Below, piece after piece: positions 1-9,934 of a DNA stretch of 64,000 nucleotides. How positions within the stretch are numbered: the stretch's first letter is position 1; the number at the start of each line of letters is the position of its first letter. A program made the translations under genes and the position numbers. The notes beneath the pieces were generated by a model. The model ran no database searches. It was not told where the DNA came from and saw only the letters and a list, made by a program, of their open reading frames with translations. Origin of the DNA: Terebella lapidaria. Its lineage: Eukaryota; Annelida; Polychaeta; Terebellida; Terebellidae. The stretch lies in assembly GCA_949152475.1 (NCBI GenBank), contig OX424564.1, forward strand, positions 2,976,001 through 3,040,000. The letters are read 5' to 3'.

Positions 1-215
1 ATAGTGCAACAATCTTACACGATATGCAATGTTATCACTGAAAACTGGACAACACCCCTGTCAATCGATTATTTCGGCACTGTGCAGTTTACAGAAACCT
101 GAGTTTTCGATTAATTTAGGCATGTGTAGTCAATATACAAGACGACATTGCTTTCGCACAATACACAGGACATACAACTGTTTATCGCTGCGCCCATTTC
201 AAATAGTGATCCCCA

Positions 216-1105
216 CTAGTATAGTGAAAATATGATGTGAACTTATATGAAAGATCTCATTGATCTGAGCAAAATGGTTTTTACGGCATGTAAATATCAC
301 AATCCGTTCAAAAGTTATAGCACTTTAAAGACTGAAATCGGCAAATTTGCATTTTCAAAACAATTTAGCTAATTAGTATGCAAATGAGATATTCATGACG
401 TCATCGGGGAAAGTTGTTTTAATTAGGTACTTTGATATGTATTATTCATTCATTTAATGTTATGATCATTCATCAAAACTCATTCTGTACACATTTTAAT
501 ATGAATAATCATTTTTTCACTTTTTCTGTTGTTGTCAAGGTAACCAGTGACCTGGTATGGCCCATAGCAACCATGGTTGCTAGGGCCAGAAACCCACTTA
601 GAACAGGGTATGCACAAATAAAAATGGTGCCAACTTGAGCTCTATAATAATTTACTTCATAAATAATCGACAGAAAGCCCGTGGATAGACTGACTTGGCA
701 GTTAATGGCCATGGCAACCATAGGTAACTACGGCTCTAGGGAACGACTGGTAACCATAGCAACAGTACAGTCTGTGTGGATATTGACTATGTATGGTACA
801 TAATAATATGCACTAGTCAGATCGACAGAATCTTCAATAAGGATCATTATATCATGGATTGAAATATACTAATTAAAATTTCTTCCCCTTGTGACGTCAT
901 GAATTCTCATTATCATCTAATTTGCATATTAATGAGTTGATAGAACTTTTCAAGTGGCTTCTCTGATGTAGTGCCGGAATGTCAGTTTCAAATGGCTGTA
1001 ACTTTTGAATGGATAGAGATATTCATATACCGTGAAGACCATTTTGCTCAGATCATTAAGATCTTTCATATAACAAAACATCATATTTTCACTTTACTAG
1101 TACTT
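216..1105. mobile_element. Foldback MITE with ~200-bp inverted arms
   Basis: The left arm (about 216-418) and right arm (about 885-1,105) are imperfect reverse complements. Both outer ends contain CTAGTA, then AGTGAAAATATGATG after one variable base, then a shared AAAGATCT / GATCTGAGCAAAATGG block. Both arms reach TGACGTCA near their inner ends. There is no coding potential. The loop (about 430-880) is dense in palindromic GGTAAC/GCAAC words that resemble RFX X-boxes. A target duplication could not be fixed because CTAGT is palindromic. Positions 1-215 hold nothing recognisable. Confidence 0.7.
750..763 (+). promoter_or_regulatory. RFX X-box-like motif in MITE loop
   Basis: GTAACC-AT-AGCAAC fits the X-box consensus GTNRCC-N(0-3)-RGYAAC without mismatch. 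A second candidate is the perfect 16-bp palindrome AGCAACCATGGTTGCT at 566-581, which extends outward with one bulged base. Binding is inferred from motif only. Confidence 0.35.
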
Positions 1106-1407
1106 TAACTTAAGGTAAGTTCATTTAACCGATATCAGAGGAGAGGGCACTGAGGTCAGCTATCAGTTATGCAGATCTGTTTAATGATGTTGAATGTAAT
1201 TGATGTTCTCTTGTGATTTAGAGCTCTGTATTATTCAGGGTGCTATTATTCTCCGAGGGTATTTTGTATCAAATGTAGCATCCATTAAACGACCCAAGTA
1301 TCATATGCTGCTGAAAGGGGATCGCACGCGCATGTAAATATTATACAAATATTGGATGTTGAGGAGTACATTATTCAGTTTACGGGATGAAGAAATGTCA
1401 TCTTGAT

Positions 1408-1415
1408 TATAAAAT
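1408..1415 (+). promoter_or_regulatory. TATA box of plus-strand trefoil gene
   Basis: TATAAAAT lies 137-144 bp upstream of the ATG at 1,552. The two minus-strand trefoil genes have a TATATAA at nearly the same distance from their ATGs (about 135 bp), which supports a shared core promoter layout. 1,106-1,407 holds no gene that I can see. Confidence 0.45.
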
Positions 1416-1551
1416 ATGTACCAAGAATGACTAGGGTTTCATTTTAATTGCCTGGCTAAGATTGACTTATTAGATTGAATTATTGTGTAAAGCATTGTGG
1501 AGAACTTTGACACAATTATTGAAACACGTTTATTCCATCTCAGTTTCCACG

Positions 1552-2148
1552 ATGAAGGTTGTGCTGTCATTGACGTGTTTAGTAGCTCTGTGTGGCTATG
1601 GTCACTCTGGTATGCCAAAAATGATATTGTTGTGCAATAAATGATGCTGACATATGCTGCCACGTCTAGTGAATTACCACAGGCATCACACGATTTGCAC
1701 TCGTAATAAATGTACATTCATTGCAGAGGATTGTTCAGGAGTACCCCTCTACAACAGGATTGAATGTGGCTACCCAGGTATAACCAAGGCTGAGTGTGAA
1801 GCCCGCATCTTCCACGGCCACCACTGCTGCTGGAACGACAAACCACGCTTGGGCTACAATTGGTGCTTCTTACCGGGTCAGTGTATGTTCTATTATGCCA
1901 TCAGTACCAACACCTCGTTTTTATATAGTTATCATTGCACTACGTGTTTTGGTGGATTAGCGATCACGAAACTCAAACGAAGTTCGTTCTTATCGCTGAT
2001 TGCAGTTGAGTTCTTCGAGAATGCCGACAGACTGTGTGGACGCAATTTGAACGCAAATGAATGCACACAAGCTGGCTGCTGCTACAAGCACGGTCTCTGC
2101 CTCAGATCGGTCAGTGTTGTTACATCACAATGTACTGTACATTCCTAA
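1552..2148 (+). CDS. Trefoil (P-type) domain secreted protein, three exons
   Basis: Predicted exons are 1,552-1,609, 1,727-1,876 and 2,006-2,148. Exon 1 starts at an ATG and encodes a hydrophobic signal peptide of about 19 residues (MKVVLSLTCLVALCGYGHS). Exon 2 (phase 1-1) is one complete P-domain with the six-cysteine pattern, including CGYPGITKAEC, CCWND and WCFLP. Exon 3 encodes a second, shorter Cys-rich stretch (RLCGRN..C..AGCCYKHGLC) that looks like an incomplete P-domain. It either reads through to TAA at 2,148 or is spliced at the GT at 2,110. Junctions are GT..AG and in frame. Trefoil proteins are small, disulphide-rich and secreted, typically associated with mucus or extracellular matrix; the role here is inferred from family only. 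Confidence 0.75.
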
Positions 2149-2245
2149 TTTACAAGGGATTTGAACGATTTTATATCAGGCTGGTCATTGATTGCCTATC
2201 ATCTGAGGATCAGTCGAGAGTCCACATTTGGAATAGCATTGAAAC

Positions 2246-2251
2246 AATAAA
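2246..2251 (+). terminator. Polyadenylation signal of the trefoil gene
   Basis: AATAAA about 100 bp past the last in-frame stop, followed by a second AATAAA-like run near 2,257. This fits a 3' end shortly downstream. Confidence 0.5.
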
Positions 2252-2734
2252 AAAGTAATAAAAAATCGTCTGTATTTGTTACCAGTACTATACCGACTAG
2301 TCTTGATGAATTGTGTTCTGTTGTCAGCTTTCTTAGTTAACCTATTATTTTGCTCAGTTTTATTATCAATATTTGAAGCACTTAATCATTAGTAGCATTT
2401 TGGAATACATGTATATTAAAATACATAGAAGTGCATGAGCACATCCTTACAGATTGAAAGTGGTGTTTATTTTATATCATCATAACACACCCTGCTTTAT
2501 CTAACTCGTTAGAATATACATACATGTACGATTCATCGAATGCCTCCGACTATTTATTAATCATATGTTTACAATCACATGTCGTGCTCTACATGTCCAA
2601 TATGTAAACGGCAACTAATCTACCCAAACCTGACTTCCGAAAGACTATTTGTATTTTCAAACCAAAACTTTGTATTATTTTCACTGCTGTAGGGCGATGT
2701 CAGCTTCTTTTTTTTGAGACAGTTGAAGCGGAAA

Positions 2735-2770
2735 AGCACAATCCACCAAGATATCATGGTGGATTGTGCT
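2735..2770. repeat. 36-bp near-perfect palindrome
   Basis: A 14-bp arm AGCACAATCCACCA pairs exactly with TGGTGGATTGTGCT around an 8-base centre whose GATATC core is itself palindromic. The only mismatch is one A/A pair. The rest of 2,260-3,240 is AT-rich with no recognisable gene. Confidence 0.7.
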
Positions 2771-3245
2771 GCAGTATATAGATACATGCGTGTGCAATCC
2801 CAATCCAAACCCGCGTTCCAGAAGACTCTTCCAAAAAGACTCTTCCGTAAAAATCAAAGTCTGTTGACATGTAGACGAAAAGATCCCAGCGAGAATTTAC
2901 ATTGCAGCAAATTGTTCACTCTCTCAATTTCAAGAATAGAAGTCTGAAAGTTGGCATAAAATTGCCGTTCGACCCTAAGGCTCCAGCCTTCAAGAATGTC
3001 TGATGTTAAGTTTAATTCCATGAACCAATTCTATGGACGTCATCATGATCTGGTTGGTAAATACACCAAATCCATGTCTGCCATGCAACTGTATCTATTT
3101 TCATGTTAATTTTGGGGAATTCATGACGGGTGCCACTAGTGGGGCAGGAAATGCTCACTCTTTCCGGAACACCTGATTTCACCTCCTAATGGCCATTTTG
3201 GGGGGTTCATGAGTTTCCCTGTCTTTTTTGTTTTCTCTCACTTCG

Positions 3246-4655
3246 TATGCCTGATATGACTTTCTGTCCCCGAACTATGAGATTGGATAACGGAACCTGT
3301 TTTGTTTGCTTGGAATGCTTAATACTGGGTATTGATTCCACGTCTATTAAGGTCACGCCAATATTGTGCAAAAAGTTTGGAAAGCAAACACATTGAAGGG
3401 GGTCTACACTTCGGGTTTTAAGAGCAACTCAAGGTCTACACTTTTATACATGTTACAACTGGCCCACAATATCATGCTTTACAGAAATAGAAAATAGTTA
3501 TCACGTCAAATTTAAGAAAATTATTTATAAATAATCAGAAATTGTATTAAATTGGCTATTATCAGCATATAATAACCGCTAACGGCCCAAAGATTGAGAA
3601 ATGTTTTTAGGAATTGGGCCAAGGTATGTTCTCACAAATAATAGGAAAATTCTTCACGTCACATAAATATTAGAGACCTGGACGGTCTCGAGTATGCGCC
3701 CAAACCCTAAATTTAACCCATCAACACCATTTTCGTCATAAAAATTGGATTTAGGGACTATTATATTTTACTAATTTGCCCAGACAGTCGAGACGGATGA
3801 ACGACCACGACGGACGACAAACCCTGACAATAACCATGATAACTTTTGGGCCAAAATGGCTAAAAAAAATAAGCATAAGGCCTAAGATAGGTTACCGGAC
3901 ATTTTTTTGTTTCAATCGTTGCAGGTATGAACTTGAAAATCACCAGCTGAGGTCACCTCGGTCAAGTTCAGGTTCCCCTAAAGAGTCATCATTATATGAT
4001 TTACAATATGTCTATATGAATGAATTTTGTTTTGTTTTGTATATTAGTATATATAAACATTTTTTTTCAGATATGGGACATAATAATTTCATTGGAACGG
4101 TGAAATGGCTGGCAAAGCAGAACTCATACATACAATTTTCCTGATTTACACTACACTGATTTATATAAGAGAGATTTACTTATTATTTTCCAAAATTCAT
4201 GCATCATACTGAGACCCTTTATCCATTCGTTAGACATTAAATGAGCAATAAAATTGTCCGGATTGTAACAAGTAGTTTCCAAAAATGATTTCCTAACATC
4301 ACTATAAGCTGAACAATACAAAACGAAGTGTCTTTCATCTTCTACTTGACCGGAATTACAAAGTTTACATACTCTTTCTTCTGGATTAAATTGTCTGAAA
4401 AACCCGGATTCAAATTTAATATTACTATATCGGCCAATTTCAATTTCAGTGGCTAGATTCCACACCTAAACTGTGACAGCAGAGATCTTTCATATTTAAC
4501 ATTTCTACTTTCAACATATGGCTCAACAACAAACGTTTTCTCAAACATAATGTAATAGACGTGGAATCAATACCCAGTATTAAGTATTCCAAACAAACAA
4601 AATAGGGTCCGTTATCCAATCTCATAGTCCGGGGACAGAAAGTCATACCAGGCAT
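3246..4655. repeat. Inverted ~105-bp repeats of a LINE-like block
   Basis: 3,246-3,356 read forward and about 4,548-4,655 read in reverse are about 90% alike; translated, both start with a MTFCPRTMRLDNG-like peptide. A third, more diverged relative lies near 4,930-4,995 and again at about 41,740-41,800. Between the arms, 3,770-3,905 resembles the GACGGACGAC..GGTTACCGGAC end of the 135-bp-repeat element seen at 5.1-7.7 kb. I see no intact gene in 3,360-4,150. Confidence 0.45.
4151..4465 (-). pseudogene. LINE ORF2 C-terminal fragment
   Basis: An open minus-strand stretch of 104 codons contains the Cys/His signature CKLCNSGQVEDERHFVLYC following EIEIGRYSNI. This is the C-terminal zinc-binding tail typical of jockey/CR1-like LINE ORF2 proteins (C-x2-C..ED-E-HF..C). 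No RT core is attached, so this is a 5'-truncated or rearranged remnant. It abuts the left breakpoint of the large duplication. Confidence 0.55.
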
Positions 4656-5119
4656 CCTAAGTTCGTAATTTAGGTTTCCTCAGTATTTCTCGTTGCCATT
4701 CATCATACAATAGGTGCAAACACGCACCTTTCACCCGATCTAGATCAAATTGAAACCTGCTATTAAACACCTCAATAAATCCCATTCGGTGTGCAATATT
4801 TTAATGTCTGTACACCAATTTTCCGTCGACCGTCATACACCAATCACCAATATTTTTTTGTTAACCGATTACTAACCATCACAATTAACCGGTTCCAAAA
4901 CGTAACATCACCATGTAATAATAAACATGGAAACATTACCCAAGTATATAGTATCCGAGCAAACAAAACCAAGTCCATTATCCAATCTTAAAGTCCAGTG
5001 TCAGGCAAAATCGAGAAAAATTTAATGGAACTTCATGAACCCCCATATTTCAATGACATCCACCCTATATCCCCTCGTACAGCCGCTGTTGAGGCATATC
5101 TGTGTACCCCCTCCCCCCC

Positions 5120-7683
5120 CCCCCAAAAGTCAAAATGGCCGCCCCATGCAGACCGTCATTTCAAAGGCAACGAAATTTATACACATCACAAAGATACATA
5201 AGGAGAATCTTATACATGATTTTGAGGAAAACTGTCTGAATAGATTTCGAGAAAATGACCACCAAAGGCAAAATTCATCGTTTTTTCGACAAAAAAGGTC
5301 ATTGAAGGTCAAATTCAAGGTCACCACTCAAACCGCAATATATGATTTCCCATTTGAATGTGCCCAATACTTAGGCTCTATCTTGAAGTGTTCTATGAGA
5401 TTACTCTGCTTATCTCCCATTACGAAGGAAAAATTAGCCCAATGGGCTAGAAAGGTTACCGGAGAAATATACAGAGTTAAGCCGAGAAAGTTGAAGGTCA
5501 AATTCAAGGTGACCACTGAAATCGCCATATCTCTAACCTTGAAAATGGGATCAAAGGTTAAATTCTAGATCACCAAACTATTCAGCATACATCATTTCCT
5601 ATATTTTCACTATGGACCCCTAAGCTGTAAATTTGATAATAAGCGAGATATAAGCCATTTTGTAATCTGACTTTTGAAAATAAAATGACTGACCTTGAAC
5701 ATGTTGAAATTTAGGTCAAATGTCAAATTCAATATCATTAAAATATTCAGAATATATCATTTCCTATATGTTCACAATTGATTCCTAAACTGTAAAGTCG
5801 ATAATAAGCAAGATATTAGCCATTTTGTCCTGTTGACCTTGAAAATGAGGTCAAAAGTCAAATTCAAGGTCACCAGAATATTCAGCATATATCATTTCCT
5901 ATATGTTCACAATTGATTCCTAAGCTGCAAAGTCGCTAATAAGCAAGATATTGGCCATTTTGTCCTGTGACCTTGAAAATGAGGTCAAAGGTCAAATTCA
6001 AGGTCACGAGAATATTCAGCATATATCATTTCCTATATGTTCACAACTGATTCCTAAGCTGTAAAGTCGATAATAAGTGAGATATTAGCAATTTTGTCCT
6101 GTGACCTTGGAAATGAGGTCAAAGGTCAAATTCAAGGTCCCGAGAATATTCAGCATACTTCATTTCCTATATGTTCACAATTGATTCCTAAGCTGTAAAG
6201 TCGATAATAAGCGAGATATTGGCCATTTTGTCCTGTGACCTTGAAAATGAGGTCAAAGGTCAAGCTCAAGGTCACGAGAATTTTCAGCATATAACGTTTC
6301 CTATATGTTCACAATTGATTCCTAAGCTGTAAAGTCGCTAATAAGCAAGATATTGGCCATTTTGTCCTGTGACCTTGAAAATAAGGTCAAAGGTCAAGAT
6401 CAAGGTCACGAGAATATCCAGCATATATCATTTCCAATATGTTCACAATTGATTCCTAAGCTGTAAAGTCGATAATAGGCGAGATATTAGCAATTTTGTC
6501 CTGTGACCTTGGAAATGAGGTCAAAGGTCAAATTCAAGGTCACGAAAATATTCAGCATATATCATTTCCTATATGTTCACAATTGATTCTTAAACTGTAA
6601 AGTCGATAATAAGCGAGATATTAGCCATTTTGTCATGTGACCTTGAAAATGAGGTCGAAGGTCAAATTCAAAGTCACGAGAATATTCAGCATATATCATT
6701 TCCTATATGTTCACAATTGATTCCTAAGCTGTAAAGTCGATAATAAGCGAGATATTAGCCATTTTGTCCAGTGACCTTGAAAATGAGGTCAAAAGTCAAA
6801 TTCAAGGTCACGAGAATATTCAGCATATATCATTTTCTATATGTCCACAATTCATTCCTAGTCTCTAATTTCAATATTAAGTGAGATATTAGGCTTAATG
6901 TGTCCCATTATAAAGCATAGGAAAATTTAACATGGGAAAGTCACATTTGGGCCGAGTTTGGGCCCAAAATGGCCCACTTCAAGCGATTCAAGGGCAACGA
7001 AATTTATACATGTCACAGGAGTACATATGAGGAGTGTTTTTCATCAATAAGAAAAAAAAGTTACTGAACAGATTTTGAGAAAACGACCGTCAAAGTCCAA
7101 AATTGGCCATTTTTCGACGAAACCAAGGTCAGAGGTCAAATTCAAGGTCACGACAATATTCAGCATATATCGTTTCCTATATGTCCACAATTGATTCCTA
7201 GTCTCTAATCGCAATATTAAATGAGATATTAGGCTTTAATGTGTCCCATTATAAAGCATAGGATAATTTAACATGGGAAAGTCCCATTTGGGCCGAGTTT
7301 GGGCCCAAAATGGCCCACTTCGAGCGATTCAAGCGCAACGAAATTTATACATGTCACAGGGGTACATATGAGGAGTGTTATGCATCAATAAAAAAAAAAG
7401 TTACTGAACAGATTTTGAGAAAACGACCGCCAAAGTTCAAAATTGGCCATTTTTCGACGAAAACGGCCGCCATTTTGAAAAAAATGCGAAAATCCAAAAA
7501 CTAAAAAATACCTCCCTCTCGAAATATTTTTAGGCATTTTTGTGCAAAATTTCAGAAAAATTCGATCGTAAACTTTAAAGATAAAATTGTTGACGGACGA
7601 CGACGGACGACAGACGACGGACGACGGACGACGACGCCGGACGCATCGCCATGCCAATAGGTTACGGACCATAGGTCCGGTAA
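5120..7683 (+). mobile_element. Element built on 135-bp repeats, insertion in copy 1
   Basis: This block is absent from copy 2, where position about 41,930 is an A-rich stretch that resumes at the same GCATGCCTCTATTG flank. It carries a GACGGACGAC microsatellite near its right end and terminates in a hairpin-forming GGTTACGGACC-ATA-GGTCCGGTAAC. An internal palindrome TAGCCCAATGGGCTA lies at about 5,437-5,452. A second, inverted copy lies at 34,617-37,050. There is no transposase, so it is non-autonomous. Short ORFs in it are not convincing genes. Confidence 0.7.
5690..6880 (+). repeat. 135-bp tandem repeat array with nuclear-receptor half-sites
   Basis: About nine units of 134-135 bp. Each reads roughly TGACCTTGA, AGGTCAAAGGTCA, TCAAGGTCA, then an AT-rich stretch with TATATCATTTCCTATATG and GTAAAGTCGATAATAAG. 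In the unit near 5,968-6,006 the motifs sit at 5,968-5,976, 5,982-5,994 and 5,998-6,006. AGGTCAAAGGTCA is a perfect DR1, and TCAAGGTCA is the extended half-site bound by NR5A and ERR-type receptors. Diverged units continue on both sides. Confidence 0.8.
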
Positions 7684-8676
7684 CAAAAACAAAAACGCAT
7701 GCCTCTATTGAAAATTTTATCACATTTGTGAAAATTCCCGTAACCCCAAATTTCAGATAAAGCCAGGCTCAAAAAGCTTTGTGTAAATGTCATAACCCAA
7801 ATCTCTAAATCCTTTCCCCTTTGCAAGTATACCCCCTAAAGCTCTGCATCCAGAATCCGCAAGGATTTGGGAACCATATTCAAAATTCAACTGAGTCTTT
7901 CCTTCACTGGTGTTTTAATGGTAAACATTATAATAAATTGAGAACGATTGTGTTTATCTCAGTCTTCATATATCATACATTAACAAATACGAGGAGAAGA
8001 ACAATTTCTGCAGTTTCATTTATTTCCATCAAATTTCACATCAAGATCTATCGTGTTGTAGGATCCTGAGTGTGGGCTCCAGGTACGTCCATCATCAGCA
8101 TTATGCTGCCATAAAAACATTATGCTTCTATTAAGATGGTGATCATATGTGGCAGGTCCTTAACAACCCATAAAAATGTAAACATTTGTCACTCAAGAGG
8201 TAACGGGTGTCAGCAACATACACTTGTGAATGAATCGACTTGCTACATACTGAACCCCTCGCTATGGTTCGTCCTAGAATTACTTGTCCACCTACATTTG
8301 CTAAAAAATATTGGACTATCGACAAATTTACCAAAAGTTTAATTGCAAAGATGTCACCTGGATTATGGTAGTTCATTTGCTCAGTTTATGTTTCTTTGCC
8401 ATGCTTCAAATTTTTCACATTATCAGGCCATAAAAATACGGAACCAAGGCTCGGTTTGTGTCACTCTAGAATCCACAATGGCGTCAAAGGGAGTACATAC
8501 ACCAGAGATGATTTATTGGGTTTTTGATTGAAATAATAACTGCTGCCCAAAATGATCTATATATCGGTTTCTTTAATAACAATGTAACATGCACCAATTT
8601 TTTTTCTGCCTGACGTAGGGGTTTTATTATAATAAAAGTCTACGGTTATAGAAAGTAATGTAAATTTATCACTCAC
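7684..8676. other. Non-coding stretch between element and trefoil gene
   Basis: This matches 41,941-42,922. I find no confident exon. It may contain the 3' end of the minus-strand trefoil gene, but no further P-domain exon is recognisable. Confidence 0.4.
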
Positions 8677-9796
8677 CTGGATAGTAACACCAGTTGGCAC
8701 CCGTTTTAGGGGTTGTGTTCCAGCAGCATTGCCGGCCACGTCTATCAGAGCGTGCTAGACACTGGGCCTTCGTCATCCCATCCCAACCACAATTCTCCCT
8801 CTTTAAAGGTTGTATGTTACAGCCAACTACATTGAATTGTACATATTCTAGTTTAGCATATTTATATGCCCCCTAACTGAATGCATACATATATTACGAA
8901 TGTAAACGTGCACCATGTACTAAATACACATATTAACACAATATTATATTATTAAAAAAAGATATTCGCATATATATTCAGGGCAGGTTTATTTTTCGGT
9001 ACTTATAACAACGATATATATACAGAGAGTGCACATTTTTAACAATCAACTCATCAATTTTCAAACGAGGATTATGTTTTGATTGGATTATCGATCTGTG
9101 TTGTTCATAATTAGATGAGCACAGAAATCACAGTTTACTGCTTTCCCAAGTTGCTTGATAGACTCACAAAATAATGATCAAGTGCATATCGCCAATGCTA
9201 ATTGATTCTTCATAATATTGGGATAATGCAGTGTATATAACAGGATATAGATAAACAATAGACTTACAAACAATCGGCTCCTAATGTAGTCGTTTTACTT
9301 TATGAAAAATGGTACCGTTATACGAAGTCATATGTGTTTAGCATTTACCTGGGAAAAAGCACCAAGGGTAGCCCAAGCGAGGACGTTCGTTGTAGCAGCA
9401 TGGCCGGCCGAATCGATCTCTCCTTGCTCTACAGTCGGCCCTCGATATTTCAGGGTAACCGCAATCATCCCTGTCTGGCCCGGCTACATTACAATCTGCA
9501 TTGAATTGAGCATGATCTACTTCAGCGTATGAATATGGCATACCTTTTTCAAACGGAATGCATCCATGTACTACGAATATAAACATACTAATAGTACTAG
9601 TACACATATTACTACTTGAAAATTATATTCACATATAAATCAGGACAGGTAAGTTTTCGGTATGGTGTATGCATTCAAACAAATATTAATAGAATAGCAA
9701 TATGCCTCCATATCACGAGAGTGTCAACATGTACATACTGCAGTAGACGTAGCCACATACAGCCAACAAACACACAAACAGCAGCAAAGTCTTCAT
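8677..9796 (-). CDS. Trefoil domain secreted protein, copy 1
   Basis: Minus-strand exons: 9,796-9,739 (signal peptide, MKTLLLFVCLLAVCGYVYC), 9,495-9,349 (P-domain 1, with DDCGYPEISRADC, CCYNERPRLGYPWCFFP) and 8,826-8,677 (P-domain 2, with ENCGWDGMTKAQC, CCWNTTPKTGANWCYYP). All introns are phase 1 with GT..AG ends, so the P-domain exons are exchangeable. This is the same organisation as the gene at 1,552. Both P-domains keep six cysteines and the WC(F/Y) end. A further 3' exon must exist but was not identified, so the C-terminus is open. The protein is predicted to be secreted; function is known only at family level. The paralogue or allele is at 42,923-44,042. Confidence 0.75.
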
Positions 9797-9927
9797 GGTA
9801 GAACCTAGAATGGAATGCACAAGTATGTATAACATGGGTAAATAATTACGTGCAGTATTCATTGCCATATGATGCCAATCTATATTCATGAAGAGCGGGT
9901 AAACTTGCATTTATCTCTTCATCACCG

Positions 9928-9934
9928 TTATATA
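9928..9934 (-). promoter_or_regulatory. TATA box of trefoil copy 1
   Basis: TATATAA on the minus strand, about 135 bp upstream of the ATG at 9,796. This spacing is nearly the same as in the plus-strand trefoil gene. Confidence 0.4.

Noticed and set aside
5690-6880. CRISPR-like array
   Set aside because: Repeats are contiguous 135-bp units without unique spacers, in a eukaryotic genome. This is a minisatellite.
7310-7504. Basic small ORF starting MAHFERF, also in the inverted element copy near 34,795-34,990
   Set aside because: A third copy near 6,968 is frameshifted and changes between copies are mostly amino-acid altering. It is probably a by-product of repeat sequence.
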